Counted from the stretch's first letter, positions 19,450 to 28,433 are shown. The stretch: DNA of 64,000 bases from Aristaeella hokkaidonensis (GCF_018128945.1 NZ_CP068393.1:1426001-1490000); one strand, 5' to 3'. Numbers and translations are program-made. Notes: generated by a model not told the origin, from the sequence alone.

Positions 19450-19696
19450 ATTCATAGGCATTTGCCTATGAATATTCGGCAGAAGTCTGCACCTTCTGCC
19501 GAAATGATATATTTTGACTTCGTCAAAATGTGATATATTCGTCTTCGACGAATGTTTTAAACTCTCAACCAGTCATTTATCTTTTCGAACTCGCAAAACA
19601 CCTCAGTCACAAACTATCACTTTCGCCGAAGGCGAAAATATCATTTGCCCGCTTGCGGGCAATAAGAATGGCCTCCCCAATGGGAAGGCCATTCTT
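19450..19696. repeat. Hairpin array 2: seven short inverted repeats with TATATCA-type linkers
   Basis: The stems are ATTCATAGGCA/TGCCTATGAAT (19450-19473), TTCGGCAGAAG/CTTCTGCCGAA (19475-19503), ATTTTGAC/GTCAAAAT (19511-19529), ATTCGTC/GACGAAT (19537-19553), TTTCGCC/GGCGAAA (19621-19637), TTGCCCGC/GCGGGCAA (19645-19662) and AAGAATGGCC-TCCC/GGGA-AGGCCATTCTT (19664-19696). The left linkers read (A/G)TGATATATT and the right ones read ATATCATT, so the two halves point in opposite directions around a 67-base centre. The array lies between topB and tatD. The last hairpin may also act as a transcription terminator of tatD. Confidence 0.85.
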
Positions 19697-19700
19697 TAAT

Positions 19701-20474
19701 TTACTCAAGCCCGTATACTTTTTTCGCATTCTCTGTCGTATATTCTGCCACTTCTTCGGGTGTTTCTCCCCGTATTTCCGCCAGCTTCATTCCCACGTAC
19801 CGGACGTTTGCCGGTTCGTTCCGCCGTCCCCTGACCGGTTCAGGCGCCATGTAGGGACTGTCAGTTTCAATCAGCAGCCGGTTCTTTGGAACGATCCGGC
19901 AGGCTTCCTGCAGTTTGGGGGCCTTTTTGAAGGTCAGCGGGCCTGCAAAGGAGATGTAGTATCCAAGCTTCAGGTACTCCTTCGCGATTTCCGCGCTTCC
20001 GGAGAAGCAGTGGATGATCCCGCCGGTCAGCTTCGCCTTCATGCCTTTCATGATTTCCAGCATTTCAGCATGTGCGTCCCGGATATGATAGGCCACGGGA
20101 GCTTTCAGTTCCCAGGCCAGTTCCATCTGACGGATGCAGACTTCCCGTTGGATTTCCCTGGGGCTGTGGTCGTAGTAGAAGTCCAGTCCAATCTCGCCGA
20201 TGGCTTTGATCTTTCCCTTCCGGTACCAGTCCGCCATCTCCGCGAGATCTTCCTCCCGGAAGCCCTTGGCTTCATGGGGGTGGATACCGCCGACCGCGAT
20301 GGCTCCCGCGTGTTCCCGGGCAAACCTGATGGCCCGCCGGGAGGTTTCCATATCGGAGCCAATCACCGCGTACCGGGTAATGCCGTGCTCCGCCATGCGG
20401 GCAAGCGCTTCTTCCCGGTCTTCATCAAAGACTTCTTCATCCACATGGCAGTGGCTGTCAAACCATTCCATCAT
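19701..20474 (-). CDS. tatD: TatD-family metal-dependent DNase
   Basis: This 257-residue TIM-barrel hydrolase (YcfH/TatD) is a 3'-5' DNase; relatives act in DNA repair or on D-aminoacyl substrates. Ligands are seen in order: FDSHCHVDE, GGIHPHEA, GEIGLDFYYD, AYHIRDAHAE, IIHCFSGS, and IETDSPYMAPEPVRG. The start overlaps the metG stop (ATGATG with TGA), so the two are translationally coupled, a pairing common in Firmicutes. Either of the two adjacent ATGs could be used. Confidence 0.93.
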   Translation of the reverse strand: MMEWFDSHCHVDEEVFDEDREEALARMAEHGITRYAVIGSDMETSRRAIRFAREHAGAIAVGGIHPHEAKGFREEDLAEMADWYRKGKIKAIGEIGLDFYYDHSPREIQREVCIRQMELAWELKAPVAYHIRDAHAEMLEIMKGMKAKLTGGIIHCFSGSAEIAKEYLKLGYYISFAGPLTFKKAPKLQEACRIVPKNRLLIETDSPYMAPEPVRGRRNEPANVRYVGMKLAEIRGETPEEVAEYTTENAKKVYGLE

Positions 20475-22480
20475 CCGATCAGGGCGCCGTCCTCAACGCC
20501 TTCGCCGACAGAAACCAGCCTCAGGTTGCCGTTATCGTCCAGTGCGGACAGGATCATGCCCTGGCTTTCGATACCGGCCAGCTTGGCAGGCTTCAGGTTG
20601 GTGATTACCGCCACCTGGGTTCCTACCAGGGTTTCCGGCTCATACCATTTCTGGATGCCGCTGACCACTATGCGTTCTCCGTCTTTGCCCAGGCCCAGGC
20701 GGAACTTCAGCAGCTTGGTGCTCTTCTCCACCTTTTCACAGGCCAGCACGCGGGCCACCTGGATCTTGCACTTGAAGAAATCATTGATATCGATCTCAGC
20801 AGGATATTCCGGTTCTTCGTGCTTCTTTTCAGCCTTCTGTTCCTTCTTCTGCTGCTTTTCCTCAGCTTTGGCAGCCTTCTTTTCTTCCTTGCCGCCGGCC
20901 AGGGCTTCCAGCTCCTTGTTCACGTCAATCCGCGGGAACAGGGCCTCGCCCTTCTGCACCTTGGTGCCGGCAGGCAGCAGGCCGAAGGTCTTCAGGCTGT
21001 CCCAGGTCTTCAGGCTTTCATCCGTAACACCCAGCTGGGCGAAGATGCGGGCGGGCGTAGAGGGCATGAAGGGTCCGATCAGCACAGCAGCAAACCGTAC
21101 GCATTCCGCCAGGGTCAGCATCACGTTCGCCAGCCGGTCCTTCTTCTCCGGATCCTTGCCCAGAACCCAGGGCTGGGTCAGGTCAATATACTTGTTGCAC
21201 TCACCGATCACCTTCCAGATCTCGGCCAGGGCCTGGGAGAACTGCAGCTTATCCATCTGTTCGTCCACCAGTTTCGGCAGGGCGGCACAGTGCTCCTGCA
21301 GGGGGGTATCCAGTTCCGGATCAACCGCGTCTGTCCAGGCGGGCAGGACACCGTCAAAATACTTCTCGATCATCGCCACGGTCCGGCTTACCAGGTTGCC
21401 CAGGTCGTTCGCCAGGTCCGCGTTCATGCGGGTCAGGAAAGATTCATTGGTGTAGTTGCCATCCGCGCCGAAAGGCATTTCCCTCATCAGGTAATAACGG
21501 AGCGGATCCACGCCGTAGCGGGCCACAATGGGGCCGGGATAAACAACATTGCCCTTGGACTTGCTCATCCGGTCCGCGCCGAAGAGCAGCCAGCCGTGAC
21601 CGAATACCTGCTTGGGCAGCGGCAGGCCCAGCGCATGCAGCATGATCGGCCAGTAAATCGTGTGGAAACGAACGATTTCCTTACCTACCAGGTGAATATC
21701 CGCCGGCCAGTACTTTTTGAACAGTTCATCATGATCCGTGCCGTATCCCAGCGCGGTGATGTAGTTGCTCAGCGCGTCGATCCAGACGTACACAGTGTGC
21801 TTCTCATCGAAATCCACCGGAACGCCCCACTTGACGCTGGTACGGCTCACGCACAGGTCCTGAAGGCCTGGGCGCAGGAAATTGGTCAGCATTTCGTTGG
21901 CCCGCTTTGCCGGCTGGATGAAGTCCGGATGGGTTTCGATATAGTCAATGAGCCAGTCCTGGTATTTGCTCATCTTGAAGAAATAGCTTTCTTCCTTCAT
22001 GGGCTGGCAGGGACGTCCGCAGTCAGGGCAGACCTTCACGCCGTCTTTTTCCACCAACTGGGTAGGTGTCCAGAAGCTTTCGCAGGGAGTGCAGTACATC
22101 CCCTCATACTCAGCCTTGTAGATGTCTCCCTGTTCATAGAACTGGCGGAAGATTTTCTGCACAACCTTGATATGCCGTTCCTCGGTAGTGCGGATAAAAT
22201 CATCATACTGAATGTCCATGAGCTTCCAGAGATCCTGCGTCTCCGCGACGATCTTGTCCACGTACTGGATCGGGGTAACACCGGCTTCCGCCGCCTTCTT
22301 CTCGATCTTCTGGCCATGCTCGTCCGTACCGGTCAGGAAATAGGCGTCATAGCCCTGCATCTTCTTGAACCGGGTCATGGTATCGGCAGCGACAGTGGTA
22401 TAGGTGTGGCCGATAGTCATGTTTCCGGACGGATAATAGATCGGCGTGGTGATGTAGAACGTCTTTTTGGTCTCACTCAT
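20471..22480 (-). CDS. metG: Methionyl-tRNA synthetase
   Basis: The 669-residue class I synthetase charges tRNA-Met. It has the HIGH-type motif NMTIGHTYTT, a zinc site CTPCESF..CPDCGRPC (about residues 127-160), and the KMSKS-type motif DRMSKSKGN with Arg in place of the first Lys. An anticodon-binding helical domain is followed by a Lys/Glu-rich linker (about residues 525-555). The C-terminal EMAP-II/Trbp111-like tRNA-binding domain shows FFKCKIQVARVLACEKV and ESQGMILSA. GGAGG precedes the start. No T-box leader or separate promoter is visible in the 25 bases after the rpmA terminator, so expression may depend on read-through. Confidence 0.96.
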   Translation of the reverse strand: MSETKKTFYITTPIYYPSGNMTIGHTYTTVAADTMTRFKKMQGYDAYFLTGTDEHGQKIEKKAAEAGVTPIQYVDKIVAETQDLWKLMDIQYDDFIRTTEERHIKVVQKIFRQFYEQGDIYKAEYEGMYCTPCESFWTPTQLVEKDGVKVCPDCGRPCQPMKEESYFFKMSKYQDWLIDYIETHPDFIQPAKRANEMLTNFLRPGLQDLCVSRTSVKWGVPVDFDEKHTVYVWIDALSNYITALGYGTDHDELFKKYWPADIHLVGKEIVRFHTIYWPIMLHALGLPLPKQVFGHGWLLFGADRMSKSKGNVVYPGPIVARYGVDPLRYYLMREMPFGADGNYTNESFLTRMNADLANDLGNLVSRTVAMIEKYFDGVLPAWTDAVDPELDTPLQEHCAALPKLVDEQMDKLQFSQALAEIWKVIGECNKYIDLTQPWVLGKDPEKKDRLANVMLTLAECVRFAAVLIGPFMPSTPARIFAQLGVTDESLKTWDSLKTFGLLPAGTKVQKGEALFPRIDVNKELEALAGGKEEKKAAKAEEKQQKKEQKAEKKHEEPEYPAEIDINDFFKCKIQVARVLACEKVEKSTKLLKFRLGLGKDGERIVVSGIQKWYEPETLVGTQVAVITNLKPAKLAGIESQGMILSALDDNGNLRLVSVGEGVEDGALIG

Positions 22481-22505
22481 GGTTCATTCCTCCATCATAA
22501 TTGAC

Positions 22506-22534
22506 TAAAAGGGCTGTTGCGACGCAACAGCCCT
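22506..22534 (-). terminator. Terminator of the rplU-prp-rpmA operon
   Basis: The stem AGGGCTGTTGC / GCAACAGCCCT with a GAC-type loop is followed on the minus strand by TTTTAGTC. It stands between rpmA and metG. Confidence 0.82.
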
Positions 22535-22552
22535 GATTCATCTTGCCCGTTA

Positions 22553-22852
22553 TTACTGAGCTTCGGCCGCGGTCTCAACGGGATATACGGAGACCTGCTT
22601 GCGATCCTTGCCCAGACGCTCGAACCGAACGATACCGGTGGTCTTGGCGAACAGGGTATCATCCTTGCCGATGCCTACATTGTGGCCGGGATGGATGTGG
22701 GTGCCGCGCTGACGCACGAGAATGTTGCCGGCCAGCGCCATCTGTCCGTCGGCACGCTTCGGTCCAAGACGCTTGGACTCGCTGTCGCGGCCGTTACGGG
22801 TGGAGCCCATACCTTTTTTATGAGCGAACAGTTGAAGATTAAGCTTCATCAT
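22553..22852 (-). CDS. rpmA: Large ribosomal subunit protein bL27 (precursor)
   Basis: The 99-residue precursor of bL27 sits near the peptidyl-transferase centre. The N-terminus [14 protein letters not shown] carries the nine-residue extension found in Firmicutes, which the Prp protease removes before AHKKG. The core [15 protein letters not shown] and the [14 protein letters not shown] segment are typical. Two adjacent ATGs overlap the prp stop codon. The gene for the processing protease lies directly upstream. Confidence 0.97.
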   Translation of the reverse strand: MMKLNLQLFAHKKGMGSTRNGRDSESKRLGPKRADGQMALAGNILVRQRGTHIHPGHNVGIGKDDTLFAKTTGIVRFERLGKDRKQVSVYPVETAAEAQ

Positions 22853-23196
22853 TGTTGTTTCCTCCGTTCTTTAATGGAAAATGTCACGTTCTGCGGATAG
22901 GCTTCCGCGAGATCTTTCAGTCCCTGCCTGAGTGTCTTCATCACGATCTGTGCCTCTGCGTTTTCTTTTTCCGTTGTTTCCGGAAGTTCAAACGCCAGCA
23001 CACCCTTGTCTTCGTTATACTCAGTAATCTCCGGTATAACGCCGCACACGCTTTCCAGCGCGTTCACACAGGTACAACCGAGAATGGAAGCAGCCGCACA
23101 TACAATGTCACGGCCTGATTCCGCCCAGCCGCTGTGACCCTCAAGCCGGCAGCCGGTCAGGTTTCCCCCTTCCCGGTACAGGACTGCGGTGATCAT
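22849..23196 (-). CDS. prp: Ribosomal-processing cysteine protease Prp
   Basis: This 115-residue cysteine protease cleaves the N-terminal extension of bL27. The catalytic His and Cys are in [20 protein letters not shown], which closely matches the known Prp pattern. The gene lies between rplU and rpmA as in most Firmicutes, with both junctions overlapping (TAATG and ATGATGA), so the protease is made in step with its substrate. Confidence 0.95.
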   Translation of the reverse strand: MITAVLYREGGNLTGCRLEGHSGWAESGRDIVCAAASILGCTCVNALESVCGVIPEITEYNEDKGVLAFELPETTEKENAEAQIVMKTLRQGLKDLAEAYPQNVTFSIKERRKQQ

Positions 23197-23504
23197 TACG
23201 CGTTGATCGCGGTGATCTCCACCTTGGTGTAGGGCTGACGATGGCCGATCTTTCTCTTGGTGTCTTTCTTGCTCTTGTACTTGTAAACGGTGATCTTTTC
23301 ACCCTTTACCTGAGCAATGACCTTGCCCTCGACCTTAGCGCCTTCAATGGTGGGATTGCCGACTTTCACGTCGCCTTCGCCGCCGATCATCAGCACATCG
23401 AAGGAAATCTTGGAATTAGCTTCCTGGTTGACTTTGTCGATGTAGATCACATCGCCCTGGGATACACGGTATTGTCTGCCGCCCGCTGCAATAATAGCGT
23501 ACAT
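23196..23504 (-). CDS. rplU: Large ribosomal subunit protein bL21
   Basis: The 102-residue protein starts MYAIIAAGGRQYRVSQGD and has the typical KVGNP, KGEKITVYKYKSKKD and GHRQPYT segments of bL21. AGGAGGTG lies eight bases before the ATG. An upstream in-frame extension of 41 codons covers the leader and is not protein. It is the first gene of the rplU-prp-rpmA operon. Confidence 0.97.
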   Translation of the reverse strand: MYAIIAAGGRQYRVSQGDVIYIDKVNQEANSKISFDVLMIGGEGDVKVGNPTIEGAKVEGKVIAQVKGEKITVYKYKSKKDTKRKIGHRQPYTKVEITAINA

Positions 23505-23590
23505 GGGACAGCACCTCCTGATTACAATCTCGCCGGGATTCTGAGGTTGCGCGATGCGCATTTGGACAGACCTCTCCCGAGCGGCACTGA
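23505..23590 (-). promoter_or_regulatory. 5' leader of rplU, possible L21 autoregulatory leader
   Basis: About 85 bases of untranslated leader contain a small dyad (TGCGC-ATC-GCGCA) and a CTCGGGAG-type dyad upstream of the Shine-Dalgarno. An L21 leader RNA is known at this place in Firmicutes. I could not verify its consensus, so this call rests on position and length. Confidence 0.4.
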
Positions 23591-23593
23591 AAT

Positions 23594-23623
23594 AAGATAT
23601 CACTTCCGGCCCTTGCCTGTCAA
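23594..23623 (-). promoter_or_regulatory. Sigma-A promoter of rplU
   Basis: On the minus strand a perfect TTGACA, an 18-base spacer and TATCTT precede the leader by a few bases. Confidence 0.75.
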
Positions 23624-23635
23624 GCATTATTTGCG

Positions 23636-26038
23636 TTATTTCTTCCGCTTTGTTTTAAACTCATCAGCCATTTCGAAAGAACCGACCTGCCCGGAGGTAC
23701 CGAAAGCGAGGATATCCGCCTGCTCCCGACCGTTGGGCTGGGAACTCCAGACCTGGTTCAGCTGGTGGCCCATGAACGCGACCGCAGCGCTCTGTCCGCC
23801 ATCCATATTCACGGCAATAGTGCAGCCTTCCTGCATCATCAGCTCCGCAAGATAAGCCATCTGAACACCCTTGGAACGTTTGATCCGCCCTTCGCACATG
23901 ACCACCACATAATGGCCGTTCTCGACAACACCGATTGCCAGCCGCGGATGATAGCTTGTATTGGTCAGGTTCAGGGAATACTCCGTCAGCTTGCCGTCCT
24001 TCACCAGGCACGGTCCGAAGGAGTATACCTGTGTTGCGCCTTCCTCCACATATTTCCCGGCGCTCTTGTCCGGATTGGGCAGGCTGTCCGCGTGTCCATC
24101 CGCGTAAAGTGCCAGCGTCTCATAGGTCGGCATGCTTCCCTTGATGTATTCCAGCTTATGGGGATCGTCAAAGATGACCTCCCCATTCCTGACCTCGATG
24201 CCGGTCGGGTATTTCTGCTTGATGCGGTAAATGTAATAGTCTGTTGTGGTCGCAAACACCACATTGTTGTTCAATGCAATGTTGCGCATGAACTCCTTGC
24301 CGCTCTTCGGCTTTTCCGGATTGTTATATACCGTTACCGGCAGTTCACCCGCCTCGGTGTCGCACCAGATGTGTGCTTTGAAGCAGTAGAACGGATGCTT
24401 GGGATCCGGCTCCTCAATCGTCCGGTTGATTACAACACGGATAGTCTGGTTAACGTAGATGTACCGGCCGTTCTCATCATCTGCGTATACATATTCCCCT
24501 TCGTCCAGGAAGCCGCGGCTGTTCAGCTCCACATTCGCCCATTCCGGGGCTGTCACTTCAGCGAATGCCTGGGCTGTCCCCGTGTAAGGCTTCTCTGTTT
24601 CAGCCTCTTCTGCCTGTTCAGGCTCTTCAGTTTCCTCTGTCTCAGGTTCCACTTCCACATCCGTGTCTTTTTCTGTTTCGTCTGTCTCAGGTTCCTCCGG
24701 AATCTCTTCCTCGTCCGGCTCTTCAGTATCCGGCTCTTCTTCTGTTTCGTCCTGGGCAGGTTCTTCTTCTTTTGTTTCTGCCGGAACCTTTTCCGCGTGC
24801 GTCAGATCAGCCGCGTCGATATGCTCCAGGAAATCATTTTTTGCTTCATCCGGTCCGACCGTGGTGCTGCGCAGGCCGAAATGATCATAGGGATACATCT
24901 TCGCACCGGTTTCCTCCACGGTAAACTCAACGAATTTCCCCTTGATCTTGGAACCCATTCCCTGCTGGCTGGCATGCAGTTTAAAAGCTTCCGCCGCCAT
25001 CTGGGCACCGGTTCTGCCGTTAAAGGCCTTCAGGGGCTGAGCCCAGTCCAGAACAGTCTGCTCAGCTTCTTCTCCGTACTGATGCAGGTACAGTTTCTTC
25101 ACCTGCCAGGTATCGAAAGCCTGGTAGGAATCAGGGGATTTCATGGGGTCTGCAGCCCGCTCAAAGCATTCCACAGCAGCGTCAGCAACCATCTTATGCT
25201 GCGGATGGCCATATTCTCCGTTCTCCGCGTGGGTAACCACCACTTCCGGCCGGAAACGCCGGTACAGTTCCGTTACCCAGTCCAGCACTTTATCCTTACC
25301 GCCGGCATTTTTATAGGCGTCTTTCACTTTGCCGGTATTGGCATAGTTGTCCGCAAAACCGCCGAACACGGGATAGTGTCGCACACCCATGGCCCACAGG
25401 CCGTTCAGAGCTTCGCTGCGCCTGGTGGTGTTGCTGTATGTCAGATAGGCTACTTCAACCTGTCTTCCCTGTTCCGTGTTGTAAACCGGAATAGCACCGC
25501 CCGTAAACAGCAGCTCATCATCCGGATGGGCAACAAGCACCAGCAGGTCTGCTTTCTCTGCTGGTTCTTCCCAGCGCTGAACCCAGTCCGGCACCTCGCC
25601 CTTGCCAAAGGCAAAAATTTCATTGAATCCCATGGAGTTTTTCTTTTCCATGGTGGACAGGATCCGGATTTTCTTCACCCCGTCCAGTTCAAAGAAAGCA
25701 TGGTGATAATGGGGGTTGCCGCCTTCCGCCACGGTAACCCAGTCCTCACCGCTCTGTTTCTGGATCACATAGGTATCCGGCATCTTCTGAAAACACAGAT
25801 ACAGGCCGTAGATCGGCTGGTCAGAAGAAAGAATCACCCAGGGATTCTTCTGCTTGCTGCTTTCCCAAAAAGTGGTGTATTTGCCGTCAGTAATACAGCT
25901 GATCTTCCCGGGCTTGTCCACAGTCTTTACGGTCAGTCCGCCGGTCAGGTTTTCCGCCTCTTCCGCTGTCGCGGGAACCACAGTCAGCAGCAGAAGCAGA
26001 AGCAGGAGAACCGGCAGCAGTGCTTTCAGTTTATTCAT
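23636..26038 (-). CDS. Secreted fusion: discoidin-like domain, PIG-L deacetylase, phosphodiester glycosidase
   Basis: The 800-residue exported protein has a signal peptide at residues 1-25. A discoidin/CBM32-like segment (about 35-155) comes next. A PIG-L zinc deacetylase domain (about 165-390) has the metal motif VAHPDDELLFTGG and the later GEYGHPQHKMVADA. An acidic Glu/Thr/Pro linker (about 425-490) leads to a NAGPA-type phosphodiester glycosidase domain (about 500-790) with VVMCEGRIKRSKGV and VNMDGGQSAAVAFMGHQ. PIG-L enzymes remove N-acetyl groups from GlcNAc conjugates, and NAGPA-type enzymes cut sugar-phosphodiester bonds. Together these suggest processing of phosphorylated glycans outside the cell. 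A separate paralogue of the last domain lies at 49274-50227. Confidence 0.85.
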   Translation of the reverse strand: MNKLKALLPVLLLLLLLLTVVPATAEEAENLTGGLTVKTVDKPGKISCITDGKYTTFWESSKQKNPWVILSSDQPIYGLYLCFQKMPDTYVIQKQSGEDWVTVAEGGNPHYHHAFFELDGVKKIRILSTMEKKNSMGFNEIFAFGKGEVPDWVQRWEEPAEKADLLVLVAHPDDELLFTGGAIPVYNTEQGRQVEVAYLTYSNTTRRSEALNGLWAMGVRHYPVFGGFADNYANTGKVKDAYKNAGGKDKVLDWVTELYRRFRPEVVVTHAENGEYGHPQHKMVADAAVECFERAADPMKSPDSYQAFDTWQVKKLYLHQYGEEAEQTVLDWAQPLKAFNGRTGAQMAAEAFKLHASQQGMGSKIKGKFVEFTVEETGAKMYPYDHFGLRSTTVGPDEAKNDFLEHIDAADLTHAEKVPAETKEEEPAQDETEEEPDTEEPDEEEIPEEPETDETEKDTDVEVEPETEETEEPEQAEEAETEKPYTGTAQAFAEVTAPEWANVELNSRGFLDEGEYVYADDENGRYIYVNQTIRVVINRTIEEPDPKHPFYCFKAHIWCDTEAGELPVTVYNNPEKPKSGKEFMRNIALNNNVVFATTTDYYIYRIKQKYPTGIEVRNGEVIFDDPHKLEYIKGSMPTYETLALYADGHADSLPNPDKSAGKYVEEGATQVYSFGPCLVKDGKLTEYSLNLTNTSYHPRLAIGVVENGHYVVVMCEGRIKRSKGVQMAYLAELMMQEGCTIAVNMDGGQSAAVAFMGHQLNQVWSSQPNGREQADILAFGTSGQVGSFEMADEFKTKRKK

Positions 26039-26068
26039 ACCTATTCATATCCTTTGATTGTTCTGTGT

Positions 26069-27235
26069 TTATTCCTTCAGAGCCTTTGCGAAGGATTCCG
26101 CTCCGAAACGATCCGGCAGTCCCAGCCATTCAGCACAGGTAGCGCCGATGTCCGCAAAAGTGCTGCGTACACCCAGGTCTGCCGCGGTGTTCATGCCGGG
26201 TGTCCACGCCAGGATCGGAATATATTCCCGGGTATGGTCCGTGGACTGGAGGAAACAGGGATCGCAGCCGTGATCCGCGGTAATGATCATCAGATCCCCG
26301 GGATGGAGCAATGATTTCATTTCCGGCAGTCTGGCGTCAAATGCCTCCAGTGCCCCCGCGAAGCCCACAGGATCGTTCCTGTGTCCGTATACAGAGTCTG
26401 TATCCACCAGGTTGGTAAAGCACAGACCGTCGAAGTCGGTTTTCATAAACCGGATCAGTGCGTCCATGCAGGCCGGGTTTCCGGCGGCATGATCGCTCTT
26501 TGTCAGTCCCTGGTGGGCCAGGATGTCCTCAATTTTGCCCACGCCGATGCTTTCCATACCTGCTTCCTTCACAGCGTCAGCAAGCGTCCTGCCGCAGGGC
26601 GGCAGAGAAAAGTCGCGGCGGTTGCCGGTCCGTTTAAAGCTGCCGGGCTGTCCGACAAAAGGCCGTGCGATCACCCGGCCTACTCCCAGTTCACCCTGGA
26701 GCATCTCCCGGGCAATCCGGCAGAACTCGTAGAGTTTTTCCGGCGGGAAAAGCTCCTCATGGCAGGCAATCTGGAACACGCTGTCCGCGCTTGTGTAAAC
26801 AATCGGCGTATGGTTTTTCAGGTGTTCCTCTCCCAGTTCCTCAAGAATCACCGTTCCGGAAGCCGTCTTGTTTCCGATGCATTTATAACCGATAGCTTTC
26901 TCGTACGCTTCCATAAAGGAGGCCGGAAAGCCTTCAGGGAAAGTAGGGAAAGCGGTTTTGACCTGTACCCCGGCAATTTCCCAGTGGCCCGAGGTCGTAT
27001 CCTTGCCCTTGCTGACTTCCCTTCCCCGGCCATAGGCTCCCTTCACAGGTCCGTCCCAGGCGTATCCGGTTCCGGGGATCCGTCCGAGACCCATCTCTGC
27101 CATGTTCGGCAGTTTCGGGTTGCAGGCGGCAATCACATGTCCCAGCGTATTGGCACCAACATCGCCGTAATCGGCAGCATCAGGGGCTTCACCGGTACCT
27201 ACAGCATCCAGCACAGTCAGAAACACGCGGCTCAT
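26069..27235 (-). CDS. deoB: Phosphopentomutase
   Basis: This 388-residue alkaline-phosphatase-superfamily enzyme interconverts (deoxy)ribose 1- and 5-phosphates in nucleoside salvage. The N-terminal metal motif reads VLDAVGTGEAPDA, where many homologues have VDSVGIGE. TTSGHWEIAG, the central cap domain, NLVDTDSVYGHRND and the second metal motif TADHGCDPCF are present. The start overlaps the rimI stop by four bases with AAGGAGG upstream, giving a coupled pair. No other nucleoside-catabolism gene is nearby. Confidence 0.94.
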   Translation of the reverse strand: MSRVFLTVLDAVGTGEAPDAADYGDVGANTLGHVIAACNPKLPNMAEMGLGRIPGTGYAWDGPVKGAYGRGREVSKGKDTTSGHWEIAGVQVKTAFPTFPEGFPASFMEAYEKAIGYKCIGNKTASGTVILEELGEEHLKNHTPIVYTSADSVFQIACHEELFPPEKLYEFCRIAREMLQGELGVGRVIARPFVGQPGSFKRTGNRRDFSLPPCGRTLADAVKEAGMESIGVGKIEDILAHQGLTKSDHAAGNPACMDALIRFMKTDFDGLCFTNLVDTDSVYGHRNDPVGFAGALEAFDARLPEMKSLLHPGDLMIITADHGCDPCFLQSTDHTREYIPILAWTPGMNTAADLGVRSTFADIGATCAEWLGLPDRFGAESFAKALKE

Positions 27236-27738
27236 TGCTCATCCTCCTTTTCAATCCAGGGCTCTTCAGTATAATCCGGATCCACTTCCGGCATATGTTC
27301 ACAAACCATCAGGAAGGCATCCTCGTTATTATCTTCATAATACCGTTTCCGCTTCCCGACAGAAACAAATCCAAGGCTTTTGTAAAGATTCTGCGCCCGG
27401 AGATTGCTCACCCGCACCTCCAGCGTGGCATAGGACGCACCCAGATTGGAGAGAACCTGAAGCAGCTCGGCTGTCAGCTTTTTGCCGATTCCCCTGCCTC
27501 GTGCCTCTTCCCTCACAGCGATGTTGGTAATATGGCTTTCGTCCAGGATAATCCATGCCCCGGCATAACCGAGGATCTTGCCGTCCTCTTCCGCCACCAG
27601 ATACCTGGCAACCGCGTTCCGGGTCACCTCCTGCCGGAAGCTTTCCCTGCTCCAGGGCCGCGCGAAGGTGGCCTGCTCTATTTCAGCGACCTGGTCCACG
27701 TCCTTTAACCGCATGAAACGGATCACCGGTTCACTCAT
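27232..27738 (-). CDS. rimI: Ribosomal-protein-alanine N-acetyltransferase
   Basis: The 168-residue GNAT-fold acetyltransferase is of the RimI type (acetylates the N-terminus of bS18). It has the acetyl-CoA motif VREEARGRGIGKKL and the C-terminal LYKSLGFVSVGKRKRYYEDN. The start ATGAGTGAACCG lies inside the end of tsaB. A long upstream extension in frame is only antisense to tsaB and was dropped. The last 20 residues are an acidic tail beyond the usual domain. The order tsaE-tsaB-rimI is conserved in Firmicutes. Confidence 0.92.
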   Translation of the reverse strand: MSEPVIRFMRLKDVDQVAEIEQATFARPWSRESFRQEVTRNAVARYLVAEEDGKILGYAGAWIILDESHITNIAVREEARGRGIGKKLTAELLQVLSNLGASYATLEVRVSNLRAQNLYKSLGFVSVGKRKRYYEDNNEDAFLMVCEHMPEVDPDYTEEPWIEKEDEQ

Positions 27739-28423
27739 GCCCCATGGCCTCCAGCAGCTTTTTGTTTTTCTGGGCATTCGGCGGACGCAGATATGTGGCC
27801 TGCAGGCCCAGGTAATCAGTCTCCCCGCCTTTTCGGAGCGCAATGGAGCCAGCGGCGGACGGACGCAGATAACCGCGGAAAGCGAGTGCGAACTCAGCCC
27901 TGTCACCAAGGCGTGCCGTAATCGCCTGCTTGTGGACAGGTGCCCCGTCGCCAATGAAAAGGAAGCGTTCCCCCAGTGCTTCCACTGTATCCAGGTATTC
28001 CTCCAGCTTCATCGGTGCGTCTCCGGTCAGCCTTTCCGCTTTCCGGAAAGCCGCCCCGTATACCTGTCCGGCACGCGCGTCCTGGATCGGGCACACAATA
28101 CCGTCAAATTCTCCGGCCGATTCACTCAGTGCTTCCAGCGCGTCCACGGGAATGCAGGGCAGTCCCGCCCCGTGTGCCAGTCCCTTTGCGGTAGCCACGC
28201 CGATGCGGACGCCTGTAAAGCTTCCGGGGCCTGTCACCGCGGCCACGGCGTCCAGCTCGCCGATTTCTTTTCCTGCCGCGTTCAGCGCAGCCTCAATCAT
28301 CGGCATCAGGCTGGCGGAATGGGTGTTTTTATTCTGAGCCGTAAACTCACTGTATACCTTTTCTTCGTCCATGACGGCTGTACCGCACACAGGACCTGAA
28401 GTGTCAATTACCAGTATTATCAT
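27731..28423 (-). CDS. tsaB: tRNA t6A-modification protein TsaB
   Basis: This 230-residue ASKHA-fold protein is the dimer platform for TsaD in making N6-threonylcarbamoyl-adenosine 37 of ANN-decoding tRNAs. The N-terminus VIDTSGPVCGTAV, NTHSASLMPMI and AVTGPGSFTGVRIGVATAKG are the typical landmarks. It follows tsaE by 10 bases and runs into rimI. TsaD, the catalytic partner, is not in this window. Confidence 0.95.
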   Translation of the reverse strand: MIILVIDTSGPVCGTAVMDEEKVYSEFTAQNKNTHSASLMPMIEAALNAAGKEIGELDAVAAVTGPGSFTGVRIGVATAKGLAHGAGLPCIPVDALEALSESAGEFDGIVCPIQDARAGQVYGAAFRKAERLTGDAPMKLEEYLDTVEALGERFLFIGDGAPVHKQAITARLGDRAEFALAFRGYLRPSAAGSIALRKGGETDYLGLQATYLRPPNAQKNKKLLEAMGHE

Positions 28424-28433
28424 TGTTCCCGCC

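Noticed and set aside
14613..19696. The hairpin arrays as CRISPR arrays
   Set aside because: Units are short palindromes with different sequences, linkers are 7-10 bases, there is no constant 25-40-base repeat with unique spacers, and no cas gene is near.
22480..22552. A T-box riboswitch upstream of metG
   Set aside because: The gap to rpmA is only about 70 bases and is filled by a terminator and the ribosome-binding site, too short for a T-box.
23765..26314. An 849-codon frame antisense to the PIG-L/glycosidase gene
   Set aside because: It is opposite a gene with clear domains. Long antisense frames also occur opposite wecB, murE, topB, metG and purC here, which reflects codon bias and not coding.
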